Positions 17,179-25,773 are shown, counted from the stretch's first letter. The stretch: 54,970 nt of DNA from Isoptericola halotolerans (GCF_003003075.1 NZ_PVTX01000016.1:1-54970), one strand, 5' to 3'. The notes: generated by a model not told the origin, from the sequence alone. Made by a program: numbers and translations.

Positions 17179-17607
17179 TCAGCCCTCGACGACGGTGACG
17201 CTGACCTCGATGTTGCCGCGCGTCGCGTTCGAGTAGGGGCACACCTGCTCGGCGGCGTCCGCGAGCGCCTGGGCCTGGTCGGCGGGCAGGTGCGGGACCA
17301 CGACCTCGAGCTCCACGGCCAGCTCGAAGCCGCCGCGGTCGTCCGGGCCGATGTGCACCCGGGCACCGACCGAGGTGTCCTCGAGGGTCACCTTCTGCGC
17401 GCGGGCCACGGCCTGGAGCGCGGAGTGGAAGCAGGCGGCATACCCCGCGGCGAAGAGCTGCTCGGGGTTCGAGCCGTCCCCCGAGCCGCCCATGGGCTTG
17501 GGGATCGCCATGTCGAGGTCGACCCGGCCGTCGTCGGAGCGGACGTGGCCGTCACGGCCGGCGCCGGTGGAGAGCGCCTCGGCGGTGTACGCGATGGAGG
17601 TGGGCAT
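17179..17607 (-). CDS. ohr: Organic hydroperoxide resistance protein (Ohr/OsmC family)
   Basis: 142-residue thiol peroxidase that reduces organic and lipid hydroperoxides. The two catalytic cysteines sit in the expected contexts, YAACFHSAL (about residue 60) and AEQVCPYSNATRGN (about residue 124), which separates Ohr from OsmC. Start ATG 17607 follows GGAAGGAACTCCACC. It lies 34 bases downstream of ohrR on the same strand, forming an ohrR-ohr operon that peroxide oxidation of OhrR should derepress. Confidence 0.94.
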   Translation of the reverse strand: MPTSIAYTAEALSTGAGRDGHVRSDDGRVDLDMAIPKPMGGSGDGSNPEQLFAAGYAACFHSALQAVARAQKVTLEDTSVGARVHIGPDDRGGFELAVELEVVVPHLPADQAQALADAAEQVCPYSNATRGNIEVSVTVVEG

Positions 17608-17641
17608 GGTGGAGTTCCTTCCGTCCGTGGGTGGTGGTGCG

Positions 17642-18124
17642 TCAAGCCCCGATACGGCGGGGCAGCCGGTCGTTCGCCTCCTGGAGGCGCGCGAGGAGCT
17701 CTTCGGCCTCGTCACGCCGACCCGGCATTCGCTCGGCCAGGCACCGCTGGACGTCGGCGAGCTCGGCCCGCAGCCCTCGGCCGGTCTCGGTCAGCGAGAC
17801 CGACACGACGCGCTCGTCGTCCGCCGTGCGCCGACGTTCGACGAGCTCCCGCGCCTCGAGCCGCTTCACCAGCGGCGACAGCGTGCCCGAGTCCAGGTCG
17901 AGCAGGCGTCCGAGCTCTCCGACGGTGAGCGGGACGTCGTGGTTCGCCCAGAGCATCGTCAGGACGATGTACTGCGTGTAGCTGAGCCCCCACGGGGCGA
18001 GCAGCTCCTGGTAGATGCGCCCGATCCTGCGCTCCAGCGAGTACACGGCGAAGCAGAGCATCGGGTTCAGGGCCGCGGAGGCTCCGGCGTCGGGCATGGG
18101 GAAAACAATGGCACGCAATCTCAT
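17642..18124 (-). CDS. ohrR: MarR-family organic-peroxide sensor
   Basis: 160 residues with a MarR winged helix (PLTVGELGRLLDLDSGTLSP, KRLEARELVERRR). The reactive cysteine of OhrR proteins is present near the N-terminus in NPMLCFAVYSLER. Oxidation of that Cys releases DNA. Start ATG 18124 is preferred because TAAGTT lies seven bases upstream, a leaderless arrangement. ATG 18097 (151 residues) is the alternative and also lacks a ribosome site. An inverted repeat covers the proposed start, and ohr is directly downstream. Confidence 0.88.
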   Translation of the reverse strand: MRLRAIVFPMPDAGASAALNPMLCFAVYSLERRIGRIYQELLAPWGLSYTQYIVLTMLWANHDVPLTVGELGRLLDLDSGTLSPLVKRLEARELVERRRTADDERVVSVSLTETGRGLRAELADVQRCLAERMPGRRDEAEELLARLQEANDRLPRRIGA

Positions 18125-18133
18125 TGCGCACAA
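18109..18133. promoter_or_regulatory. Probable OhrR operator over the ohrR promoter
   Basis: Two 11-base arms, TGGCACGCAAT and ATTGCGCACAA, flank CTC and are inverted copies at 8 of 11 positions. The site touches the TAAGTT -10 element (18132-18137, minus strand) and covers the expected transcription start, where a repressor should sit. Confidence 0.55.
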
Positions 18134-18202
18134 CTTAACGTCGGGGCCCGGCGAGCGGCGACACCGCCACCCCCGCCGCGCGCGAGCCGCCGGTGGCGGC
18201 CC

Positions 18203-18208
18203 TACCGT
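18203..18208 (+). promoter_or_regulatory. Candidate -10 element of a leaderless acyP transcript
   Basis: TACCGT is followed by six bases and then GTG 18215, with no Shine-Dalgarno. Confidence 0.5.
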
Positions 18209-18214
18209 GGAGCG

Positions 18215-18484
18215 GTGAGCATCCGGGTCCATGTCCTCGTCCGCGGGGCCGTCCAGGGGGTCGGCTTCCGCGCGGCCGCCGAGCACGCCGCCCGCGACGC
18301 GGGCGTCGCCGGCTTCGTCCGCAACCGCACCGACGGCACGCTCGAGGCGGCGCTGGAGGGCGAGCGAGCCGACGTGGACCGGGTGCTCGAGCTCCTGCGC
18401 ACCGGACCCGACGGTGCGCACGTGACCGGCGTGGAGGTCGAGCAGGTCCCGCTGCGCGACGAACGCTCGTTCGCCGTCCGGTGA
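18215..18484 (+). CDS. acyP: Acylphosphatase
   Basis: 89-residue single-domain enzyme that hydrolyses carboxyl-phosphate bonds of acyl phosphates. The loop motif VQGVGFR (about residues 14-20) holds the phosphate-binding Arg, and the catalytic Asn lies in FVRNRTDGTLEA (about residue 38). Length is typical. Divergent from ohrR; it converges on the ABC exporter gene with 15 bases between stops. Confidence 0.94.
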   Translation: MSIRVHVLVRGAVQGVGFRAAAEHAARDAGVAGFVRNRTDGTLEAALEGERADVDRVLELLRTGPDGAHVTGVEVEQVPLRDERSFAVR

Positions 18485-18499
18485 GCGCCGTCCGACGGC

Positions 18500-20287
18500 C
18501 TACGCGCTGAGGTCGCCCTCCTGCGCCGCGTGCAGCGTCGCGTACCGGCCACCCGCGGCGAGCAGCTCGGCGTGCGCGCCGACCTCCACCACCCGGCCGC
18601 GGTCCAGCACCACGATGCGGTCGGCCCGCCGGATCGTCGACAGCCGGTGCGCCACGACGAGGGTCGTCCGGCCCCGCATGAGGCGGTCGAGCGCGTCGCG
18701 CACCGTGGCCTCGGCCTCCGGGTCCAGGGCGCTGGTGGCCTCGTCGAGGAAGAGCATGCGCGGGTCGCGCACGAGCGCTCGGGCGATCGCCAGCCGCTGC
18801 CGCTGACCGCCGGACAGCCGGGCTCCACGCTGCCCGACCACCGTGTCCCACCCCGCGGGCAGGGCGCTGACGAACTCCCAGGCGTTCGCGTCCCGCAGTG
18901 CGGCGGCGATCCGCTCGTCCGACGGGTCCTCGAGCCCGTAGCCGACGTTGTCGCGGATCGTGCCCTCGAACAGGACGGACTCCTGCGGCACGACGGACAC
19001 CGAGCGCCGCACGGTGCGCAGGTCCAGACCCGCCATGTCCTGGCCGTCGAGCAGGATCCGACCGGAGGTCGGCCGCACGAACCCCAGGACGAGGTTGAGC
19101 AGGGTGGACTTGCCCGAGCCCGAGGACCCGACGAACGCCACCGTCTCGCCGGGACGCACCTCGAGATCGACCGCGTGCAGCGCGTCACCCTCGGACTCGG
19201 GGTAGCGGTGCGAGACGTGCTCGATGCGCAGGTGGCCCTCGACGTGGTCGACGACGCGCTTGCCCTCGTTCGCCTCCAGGTCGGGCTCGGCCAGGACCTC
19301 GGCGATCGAGCGCATGGACTCCACGCCGCGGGCGGTGACCGGTACGAGGTTGAGGACCTGGGTCAGGCCCTGCGTGAGCAGCCCGAAGTACGTGGACAGC
19401 AGGACCACCTCACCCGGGCTGATGACGATGAACCCCGTCAGGGAGACGACGGCGGCGAGCACCAGGCAGCAGACCCCCAGGAACTGCATCGCCACCCAGG
19501 ACACCGACGCGACCCGCCCGTTGAGCATGTCGAGGTCGAACGCCGCGCGTCGCACGTCGTCGGCGCCGGAAGCCACCCGCGTCGTCGCGGTGCGCTCGAG
19601 CCCGTGGGCGCGGGTGACCGGGATGAGCGAGGCCATCTCCCCGACCTGCGTCGCGAACGTCTCCATCTCCCGGCGGAACAGCTCGTTGCGCGACCGCGAC
19701 CGCTTCGCCATCGTGCGGCGGATCACCAGGGCCGTCGGGATGGCGAGCGCGTAGACCGGGAGGAACTCCGGCACCTTGATCGCCGTCATCGTGACCGCGC
19801 CGGCGAGCACCATGACCGCGGAGAGCAGCGGGTGGGTGACCTGCTGGAGCATCAGCTCGACGTTCTCCACGTCCCGCACCACCTTGGACTGCACCAGCGC
19901 GGCGCTGGAGCGGGCGTAGTAGCCGATCGACAGGCCCTGCAGGTGCTCGACGAGCGCGTTGCGCAGCCGCGCCCCCGTCCCGCGCACCACCGTCATGAAG
20001 TTGCGGGTGTAGACGATGTGGTGGGGGTAGTTCTGGGCGAGCAGCACCGCGGCGAGCGCGAACCAGAGCAGCACCGTGGTCACAGCGCCCCCGTCGGCGA
20101 CGATGTCGATGACGGCACCGGTGATGACCGGCAGGAACCACAGCGGGATCTCCTTGACCGTGAAGGCGTACAGGGCGACCGCCAGCCGCCTCCGCTGCGT
20201 CCCGAGCAGGCGCAGGATCGAGCGGACCGGGCGGGCGCCGTCGACCCGATCGGCGTCGGCGGGGGGGGGAAGGGCTTTCCTGCGCAT
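18500..20287 (-). CDS. ABC exporter (membrane and ATPase domains fused), homodimer type
   Basis: 595 residues: membrane domain (about 25-310) and nucleotide-binding domain. All catalytic motifs are canonical: Walker A GSSGSGKST, signature RLSGGQRQR, Walker B MLFLDEATSALD, switch VVAHRLST. Unlike the pair at 1.7-5.4 kb it has no degenerate site and no partner gene, so it probably works as a homodimer. Substrate unknown. TACGAT lies six bases before ATG 20287 without a ribosome site. Codons 7-9 are a run of nine C residues (three Pro). Confidence 0.9.
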   Translation of the reverse strand: MRRKALPPPADADRVDGARPVRSILRLLGTQRRRLAVALYAFTVKEIPLWFLPVITGAVIDIVADGGAVTTVLLWFALAAVLLAQNYPHHIVYTRNFMTVVRGTGARLRNALVEHLQGLSIGYYARSSAALVQSKVVRDVENVELMLQQVTHPLLSAVMVLAGAVTMTAIKVPEFLPVYALAIPTALVIRRTMAKRSRSRNELFRREMETFATQVGEMASLIPVTRAHGLERTATTRVASGADDVRRAAFDLDMLNGRVASVSWVAMQFLGVCCLVLAAVVSLTGFIVISPGEVVLLSTYFGLLTQGLTQVLNLVPVTARGVESMRSIAEVLAEPDLEANEGKRVVDHVEGHLRIEHVSHRYPESEGDALHAVDLEVRPGETVAFVGSSGSGKSTLLNLVLGFVRPTSGRILLDGQDMAGLDLRTVRRSVSVVPQESVLFEGTIRDNVGYGLEDPSDERIAAALRDANAWEFVSALPAGWDTVVGQRGARLSGGQRQRLAIARALVRDPRMLFLDEATSALDPEAEATVRDALDRLMRGRTTLVVAHRLSTIRRADRIVVLDRGRVVEVGAHAELLAAGGRYATLHAAQEGDLSA

Positions 20288-20293
20288 GCGCCG

Positions 20294-20299
20294 ATCGTA
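20294..20299 (-). promoter_or_regulatory. Candidate -10 element of a leaderless ABC-exporter transcript
   Basis: On the minus strand TACGAT is followed by six bases and then ATG 20287. Confidence 0.5.
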
Positions 20300-20408
20300 T
20301 CGATTCACACCGGCGGGCCGCACGACCTGTCCGCGGGCGTACCGTGGAGACAGGCGACCGGTCACGGACGCCTGCTCGCGTGGCGCGACCCGCCACGGGA
20401 AGGCAACC

Positions 20409-21086
20409 ATGACCCTCTCGGGGTACCTGCAGGAGTGTGCCGCCCGGTCCGCCGGGGTGCTGGGCGACGATCTGGACGCGAGCGTGACCCTGCGCCAGCA
20501 CGGGCTCACCGTGCACGCCGGGAGCAGCAGCGACGACGCAGCCCGGTGCGACCGGGCGGAGGCGATGGCGGACGACGGGCCCTGCATCGACGCCATGGTG
20601 AGCGGCCTCCTGGTGGACGTCGCCGCCGTGGCGGACGAGGACCGATGGCTGCAGTGGCGCCGGCAGAGCCTCGAGGCGGGCTTCGTCAAGGCGCTGGCCG
20701 TCCCGTCGCAGGTGGCACCCGGCATCGCGGTGGCGCTCAACCTGTACTCGCGGTCGCCCGGTCCGTGGGGCGAGCGACTGGTCGGCGCCGCCGAGGAGTA
20801 CTCCCGGCTCATCGCCGGGGCGGTGCGCCTCCAGCTCGAGTTCGCCAACCTGGACGACGCGGCCGGCGCCCTGTTCCGCGGTGCCTCGCACACCGCGATC
20901 CTCGAGCAGGCGGTCGGCGCCGTGATGGAGACCAACGGGTGCTCCGAGCAGGCTGCGCAGGAGCTCATCCGGTCCGCGGCCCGGCGGCGCGGCGTCCCCG
21001 AACGCGAGATCGCGACCACCGTGCTGCGCTCGCTGGTGGCCTACGGCACGGGGAACATCGTCGACGACCGCCTCCCCGGCCCGTGA
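20409..21086 (+). CDS. GAF-ANTAR regulator
   Basis: 225 residues: an N-terminal GAF sensor-like domain (about 5-155; DDGPCIDAM is the usual GAF segment in this group) and a C-terminal ANTAR RNA-binding domain (about 165-220; AILEQAVGAVMETNGCSEQA). ANTAR domains bind paired hexaloop hairpins in nascent RNA and prevent termination. The signal is unknown. ATG 20409 follows GGGAAGG. TACCGT at 20340-20345 is a plausible -10, giving a leader of about 60 bases. First of six ANTAR genes in 7 kb. Confidence 0.85.
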   Translation: MTLSGYLQECAARSAGVLGDDLDASVTLRQHGLTVHAGSSSDDAARCDRAEAMADDGPCIDAMVSGLLVDVAAVADEDRWLQWRRQSLEAGFVKALAVPSQVAPGIAVALNLYSRSPGPWGERLVGAAEEYSRLIAGAVRLQLEFANLDDAAGALFRGASHTAILEQAVGAVMETNGCSEQAAQELIRSAARRRGVPEREIATTVLRSLVAYGTGNIVDDRLPGP

Positions 21087-21192
21087 GTGCCGCCGGGAAC
21101 CCGCCCTCCGCCCGCGCCGGCGTGTGCCGATGCGTCGGCACGGGCCGATGATGGAACACTGAAGCTGACGACGAGACGAGGTGACGGCTGGT

Positions 21193-21945
21193 TTGAGCCC
21201 TACGGAGCTGTTGGGTCTGCTCGCCCAGACGCTGGCCTCTGCCGACGCCGAGGAGCCGCTCGCCGTCCGGCTGTGCCGGGCCGTCGTCAAGATCGTCGAC
21301 GGCCACGGCGGCACGCTCGCCGTGGCGTCGGTGCCCGGCGACCGCATGGTCGTGAGCACCTCCACCACGTACGCGCAGATCGACGCCCTGCAGGAGCTGC
21401 TCGGCGAGGGTCCCGTGCCGCAGGCGATCCACGACGACCGCCTCGTCGTGGCACGCGTCGAGGACTCGCCGAACCGCTTCCCGACGTTCGCCCAGGAGGC
21501 CGCCAAGGCCGTCGGCGGGCCCCTGACCGTCTACGCCGTGCCGATGCACGCGGGGGTACGGACCGTCGGGGTCCTCAGCCTGTACCTCACCAGCGGGCAG
21601 CTGTCGCGCGGCAGCGCGGACATCCAGTTCCTCGCCGACGCGGTCGGCACCTCCCTGATGAACGACCTCGACGCCCTGGACTGGTCGCAGAAGTCGCACG
21701 TCCACCAGGCCACCGGCATGGTGACGGCGCAGCTGCGAATCCACCCCGACGACGCGCTGGCGGTCCTGCGGGCCCATGCGTTCGCCCGCTCCACCGACCT
21801 GCAGACCGTGGCCGAGGACGTGCTGGCGCGGCGGATGGCCTTCTCGCACGACCGGGGCAAGGAGCGCGAGCAGCATCACGAGCAGGACCAGGACCAGGAG
21901 CAGGACCAGCCGTCGGACGACAACGACCGAACCGAGGAGCCATGA
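21193..21945 (+). CDS. GAF-ANTAR regulator with acidic Gln-rich tail
   Basis: 250 residues: GAF domain (about 1-155), ANTAR-like three-helix domain (about 160-215; HVHQATGMVTAQLRIHPDDA) and a low-complexity tail rich in Glu, Gln, Asp and His from five GA(G/C)CAG units. TTG 21193 is preferred because GAGGTGA lies eight bases upstream; GTG 21181, four codons earlier, is the alternative. Its TGA stop overlaps the next gene's ATG, so both GAF-ANTAR proteins are probably made together and may interact. Confidence 0.8.
   Translation: MSPTELLGLLAQTLASADAEEPLAVRLCRAVVKIVDGHGGTLAVASVPGDRMVVSTSTTYAQIDALQELLGEGPVPQAIHDDRLVVARVEDSPNRFPTFAQEAAKAVGGPLTVYAVPMHAGVRTVGVLSLYLTSGQLSRGSADIQFLADAVGTSLMNDLDALDWSQKSHVHQATGMVTAQLRIHPDDALAVLRAHAFARSTDLQTVAEDVLARRMAFSHDRGKEREQHHEQDQDQEQDQPSDDNDRTEEP
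21880..21909 (+). repeat. Tandem 6-bp repeat in coding sequence
   Basis: Five consecutive copies of GAGCAG or GACCAG encode alternating Glu/Asp-Gln in the tail of the GAF-ANTAR protein. Copy number could vary without changing frame. Confidence 0.7.
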
Positions 21946-22643
21946 CCCCGCAAGAACCCACCGACACGCTGGCCGGAGCCGCCTCCGCGCTGGTCCACGG
22001 CCACGACGTCACGGACCTGCTCCTGCGACTCACCCAGCAGGCCACCCGCACGTTCGGCGGGGACGTCGGGGGTCTCCTGGTCAGGGCGGACCGCGCCGGC
22101 CGTCTGGAGGTCCTCGCCGCCACCGACCACGTCGCGAGCCATCTCGAGGTGTACCAGGCCCAGCGGGTCGAGGGCCCGTGCGTCGACGTCGTCGTGACCG
22201 GGGCGCCGGTCGCCGCGGTCGGCCGCGAGGAGCTCCTGGAGCGCTGGCCCGCCGTCGGCCGGGAGATCGTCGACGCCGGGCTGCGCAGCGCGCACGCGTT
22301 CCCCCTGGCGTGGCGCGGCGCCGTCGTCGGCGGCCTGAACATCTTCGCGCGGCACGACCTGGAGGCGACGCCCGAGACCGCGCGGGCCGCCCAGGCCGTG
22401 GCGGACATGCTCACCCTGGTGGTGACCCAGCCCGACGCCCTCGGCGAGGACGAGATCGCCCGCCGCATCGACCACGCGCTGGCGGGACGCGTGGTCATCG
22501 AGCAGGCCAAGGGCGCCCTGGCCGAACGTCTCGACCTCGACATGGCCCGGGCCTACGACGCGCTCGTCGAGCGGTCGCTGCGCACCGGCACCACGGTCAC
22601 GGAGACGGCACGCTCCGTGCTCCAGGAGGCGCAGGAGGGCTGA
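21942..22643 (+). CDS. GAF-ANTAR regulator
   Basis: 233 residues: GAF domain (about 10-165; VEGPCVDVVVTGAPV) and C-terminal ANTAR domain (about 172-230). The ANTAR core reads RVVIEQAKGALAERLDLDMA, close to the family consensus. ATG 21942 overlaps the preceding stop by four bases, with GAGGAG upstream. An RNA-binding antitermination role is inferred from family knowledge. No histidine kinase or receiver domain is nearby, so ligand binding or oligomerisation through GAF is the likely input. Confidence 0.88.
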   Translation: MTPQEPTDTLAGAASALVHGHDVTDLLLRLTQQATRTFGGDVGGLLVRADRAGRLEVLAATDHVASHLEVYQAQRVEGPCVDVVVTGAPVAAVGREELLERWPAVGREIVDAGLRSAHAFPLAWRGAVVGGLNIFARHDLEATPETARAAQAVADMLTLVVTQPDALGEDEIARRIDHALAGRVVIEQAKGALAERLDLDMARAYDALVERSLRTGTTVTETARSVLQEAQEG

Positions 22644-22765
22644 GCCTCGCCCGGCGGACGGTCAGGGCGCAGCAGTCAAACGTGCGTTCGGCCGTTTCGG
22701 TCTGTACTTTTTTCCCTGGTGAGTCAGGAAGCGGCTCCACGGTGAGACGCAGACTGGAGCACGGC

Positions 22766-23449
22766 GTGTCTTTCGACGAACCTGACGCCCGACGTGGCCG
22801 ACGAGGTGCGGGCCCGACCGGTCGTTACCGGCTCGACCTGGCGACGCGGACCTGGTGGTGGTCCGACGACATCTACGCCCTGCACGGGTTCGCCCCGGGC
22901 GAGGTGGTCCCGACCACCGACCTCGTCCTGGCCCACCACCACCCGGACGACCGGCCCCGCACGGCCCGGTTCCTGGCCGCGGCACGACGGACGGACAAGC
23001 CCTTCGGCGCGATGTACCGGTTGATCGGGGCGGACGGCACGGAGCGGTCCGTCGTCGTCGGCGGGATGGTCGAGCCGGTCAGCGACGGCGGCGAGCTGGT
23101 CCTGCACGGGTACGCCACGGACGTGAGCACCACGGTCGAGGAGCGGGCCGGCGCCGTCGCCAACCAGCAGATCCGGGCGTCCGCACGCAGCCGCGGCGTC
23201 ATCGAGCAGGCCAAGGGAGCGCTCGCCGCCGTCTACCGGATCTCTCCGGAATCGGCGTTCGAGGTCATGCGGGTCGCATCGAACGACCAGAACACCCCCT
23301 TGCGCGAGATCGCGGAGGCCGCGTTGGACGCCGCCACGAGCAGCACGTCAGGGCGCCGTGCGCGGCTGGACGACCTCCTCGCCGGCGTCCCCGCGCAGGA
23401 CGGCAGGTCACCCCGGGGCGCAGGCGCGCGGTCGGTCACGGCCTCGTGA
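22766..23449 (+). CDS. PAS-ANTAR regulator
   Basis: 227 residues: a PAS-fold domain (about 15-115; TWWWSDDIYALHGFAPGEV) and an ANTAR domain (about 130-190; RGVIEQAKGALAAVYRISPE). GTG 22766 has GGAG six bases upstream; GTG 22742, with AGGAAG about ten bases upstream, is also possible. The PAS part is nearly interchangeable with that of the gene at 26729 (HGFAPGEVVPT followed by DLVLAH in both), so the two are recent paralogues. The Trp-rich segment may contact a ligand or an aromatic cofactor. Confidence 0.85.
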   Translation: MSFDEPDARRGRRGAGPTGRYRLDLATRTWWWSDDIYALHGFAPGEVVPTTDLVLAHHHPDDRPRTARFLAAARRTDKPFGAMYRLIGADGTERSVVVGGMVEPVSDGGELVLHGYATDVSTTVEERAGAVANQQIRASARSRGVIEQAKGALAAVYRISPESAFEVMRVASNDQNTPLREIAEAALDAATSSTSGRRARLDDLLAGVPAQDGRSPRGAGARSVTAS

Positions 23450-23557
23450 CGCCCTGACCGACCCGGGCCCGAGTGGCAACGACCGGCGTCCCGCCGCAAG
23501 GTGGACGTGTGCTCGAGAAGCGCGGCACACGGCTCCCCCTGCGGAACGAGGAGACGA

Positions 23558-24751
23558 ATGCGTGCGCTCACCTGGCAAGGACGCGAGACGGTCTCGGTCG
23601 AGGACGTCCCCGACCCCCGGATCGAACAACCCACCGACGCGATCGTCCGCGTCACGTCGACCGCCGTCTGCGGGTCCGACCTGCACCTGTACGGCGTGCT
23701 CGGGATGTTCCTCGACGCGGGTGACGTCCTCGGGCACGAGGCCATGGGCGTCGTCGAGGAGGTCGGCCCCGCCGCCGGTGACCTCCAGGTCGGCGACCGG
23801 GTGGTGGTCCCCTTCACCATCTCGTGCGGCAGGTGCTGGATGTGCACCCGCGGTCTGCAGAGCCAGTGCGAGACGACCCAGGTCCGCTCGCAGGACAAGG
23901 GTGCGGCGCTCTTCGGCTACACCCGCCTGTACGGACAGGTGCCCGGCGGCCAGGCGCAGTACCTGCGCGTGCCGCAGGCGCACTACGGGCCCGTCAAGGT
24001 GCCCGACGACGGTGCCCCGGACGAGCGCTACCTCTACCTCTCGGACGTGCTGCCGACGGCCTGGCAGGCCGTGGAGTACGCCGACGTCCCCGAGGGCGGC
24101 AGCGTGGTGGTCGTCGGGCTCGGACCGGTCGGCCAGATGGCGGCCAGGGTGGCGCTCCACCGCGGGGCCGGGACCGTCATCGGCATCGAACCGGTCGCCG
24201 AACGCCGCGCCATGGCCGAGCGGCACGGGGTCACCACGCTCGACCCGCAGGCCGCCGGGGCGCTGGTGCCGGCCGTCCGGGACCTCACGTCCGGGCGGGG
24301 ACCCGACTCCGTCATCGACGCGGTCGGGATGGAGGCGCACGGCTCCCCCGCGGCGGAGACGGTCCAGAAGGCCGTCGGGTTCCTGCCCGACGCCGTCGCC
24401 GCGCCGCTCACCGAGCGCGCCGCCACCGACCGCCTGGCCGCGCTGCGCACAGCGTTCGACCTCGTCCGCCGGGGCGGGACGGTGTCGATCTCCGGGGTCT
24501 ACGGCGGTGCCCTCGATCCCCTGCCGATGCTGCAGCTGTTCGACAAGCAGGTGACGCTGCGCATGGGGCAGGCGAACGTGCGCCGGTGGGTCGACGACCT
24601 CCTGCCGCTGGCCCAGGACGCGGCCGACCCGCTCGGCGTGCTCGACCTGCGCACGCACCGGGTGCCGCTCGAAAGCGCCCCGGAGGCGTACGCCACCTTC
24701 CAGCGCAAGGAGGACGGCTGCATCAAGGTCGTGCTCGACCCCTGGGCCTGA
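23558..24751 (+). CDS. Zinc-dependent alcohol dehydrogenase (MDR superfamily)
   Basis: 397 residues. Catalytic zinc ligands are visible in AVCGSDLHLYG (Cys, about 38) and LGHEAMGVVEE (His-Glu, about 61-62). The structural zinc site CGRCWMCTRGLQSQC has its four Cys. The NAD(P) fold motif VVVGLGPVGQMAA is near residue 190. The length and insertions recall glutathione-independent formaldehyde-dehydrogenase-like or sorbitol-type enzymes; substrate uncertain. CGAGGAG lies four bases before ATG 23558. A 15-bp hairpin terminator follows. Confidence 0.9.
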   Translation: MRALTWQGRETVSVEDVPDPRIEQPTDAIVRVTSTAVCGSDLHLYGVLGMFLDAGDVLGHEAMGVVEEVGPAAGDLQVGDRVVVPFTISCGRCWMCTRGLQSQCETTQVRSQDKGAALFGYTRLYGQVPGGQAQYLRVPQAHYGPVKVPDDGAPDERYLYLSDVLPTAWQAVEYADVPEGGSVVVVGLGPVGQMAARVALHRGAGTVIGIEPVAERRAMAERHGVTTLDPQAAGALVPAVRDLTSGRGPDSVIDAVGMEAHGSPAAETVQKAVGFLPDAVAAPLTERAATDRLAALRTAFDLVRRGGTVSISGVYGGALDPLPMLQLFDKQVTLRMGQANVRRWVDDLLPLAQDAADPLGVLDLRTHRVPLESAPEAYATFQRKEDGCIKVVLDPWA

Positions 24752-24800
24752 GGGCCGTCGTCCGGACGGTCCGAGCACGCGGAGAGGCTCGGCGACGCGC

Positions 24801-24841
24801 AGAGGGCGGCCCCGGCACGCTGTTGGCCGGGGCCGCCCTCT
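24801..24841. terminator. Bidirectional hairpin terminator
   Basis: AGAGGGCGGCCCCGG (24801-24815) pairs perfectly with CCGGGGCCGCCCTCT (24827-24841) around an 11-base loop. It lies between the convergent alcohol dehydrogenase and SDR genes. Confidence 0.8.
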
Positions 24842-24865
24842 CGGCGTGATCGCGCGACAGGCTCC

Positions 24866-25729
24866 TCAGAAGACCGGCTTGCCCCCGGTCACGCCCAGCA
24901 CCGTGCCGGACACGTAGCTCGCCTCCGAGGAGGACGCCAGGAACACGAAGGCGGGCGCCACCTCGGCCGGCTGGCCGGCGCGCCCCAGGGGGGTGTCCTG
25001 GCCGAACGACGCCAGCTTCTCCTCCGGCTGGGTCGCGGGCTGCAGCGGTGTCCAGATGGGTCCGGGCGCCACGGCGTTGACCCGGATCCCTCGGGGGCCT
25101 AGCTCGGCCGCCAAGTTGACCGTCAGGTTGTTGATCGCCGCCTTCGTCGAGGCGTAGTCCACCAACGACGTCGACGGCTGGTAGGCCTGGATCGACGAGT
25201 TGTTGATCACCGCCGATCCTTCCTTCAGGAAGGGCAGTGCCGACTGCGTCACCCACAGCAGCGCGTAGAGGTTCGTCTTGAGCACGCGGTCGATCTCCGC
25301 CGTGGTGACGTCCTCGATCGACTCGCGGCGCGCCATCTGGAAGCCGGCGTTGTTCACCACCACGTCGAGGCCGCCCAGCGCCTCGGCCGCCCGCTCCGGC
25401 AGCGCCCGCGCGGTGGCCTCGTCGGTGATGTCCCCCGGCAGGAGCGCGACCGTCCGGCCGGCCTCCCGGACCCAGCGCGCCGCCTCCTCGGCGTCCTGCT
25501 GCTCCTCCGGCAGGTAGCTGATCGCCACGTCCGCGCCCTCCCGGGCGAAGGCGATCACGACCGCCCGCCCGATGCCCGAGTCGCCGCCGGTGACGAGCGC
25601 CCGCCGTCCGACCAGGCGGCCCGACCCGCGGTAGCTCTCCTCACCGTGGTCGGGCCGCGGGCTCATCTGCCCCGTCCACCCCGGCGGGTCCTGCTGCTGC
25701 GCGGGGAAGGCCCGCTGCTCGTCCGTCAT
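24866..25729 (-). CDS. Short-chain dehydrogenase/reductase (YghA-like)
   Basis: 287 residues. The N-terminal 40-residue extension with Gln- and Pro-rich sequence (AQQQDPPGWTGQM) is typical of the YghA/general-stress SDR group. The NAD(P) motif TGGDSGIG is near residue 49, with NNAG, the catalytic Ser in INNSSIQAY, and YASTK giving the Tyr-Lys pair. The C-terminus SGTVLGVTGGKPVF is standard. AGGAGGTAGGAG precedes the ATG directly. Such enzymes are often stress-induced NADPH-dependent aldehyde reductases; the substrate here is not defined. Confidence 0.92.
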   Translation of the reverse strand: MTDEQRAFPAQQQDPPGWTGQMSPRPDHGEESYRGSGRLVGRRALVTGGDSGIGRAVVIAFAREGADVAISYLPEEQQDAEEAARWVREAGRTVALLPGDITDEATARALPERAAEALGGLDVVVNNAGFQMARRESIEDVTTAEIDRVLKTNLYALLWVTQSALPFLKEGSAVINNSSIQAYQPSTSLVDYASTKAAINNLTVNLAAELGPRGIRVNAVAPGPIWTPLQPATQPEEKLASFGQDTPLGRAGQPAEVAPAFVFLASSSEASYVSGTVLGVTGGKPVF

Positions 25730-25773
25730 CTCCTACCTCCTCGGTCTCGTGTGCGCCGTCGCTGGGCTACTTG

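Noticed and set aside
14508-17198. 896-residue plus-strand open frame
   Set aside because: Antisense to the GH3 gene, with no domain, signal or ribosome site; codon periodicity mirrors the real gene.
18530-20300. Long plus-strand frame opposite the ABC exporter
   Set aside because: Shadow of a gene with intact Walker and signature motifs; its product is Gly/Arg/His-rich noise.
22700-22715. TACTTTTTT stretch as a promoter or terminator
   Set aside because: A T-run is rare here, but no stem precedes it and no -35 fits at 16-18 bases, so neither call is supported.
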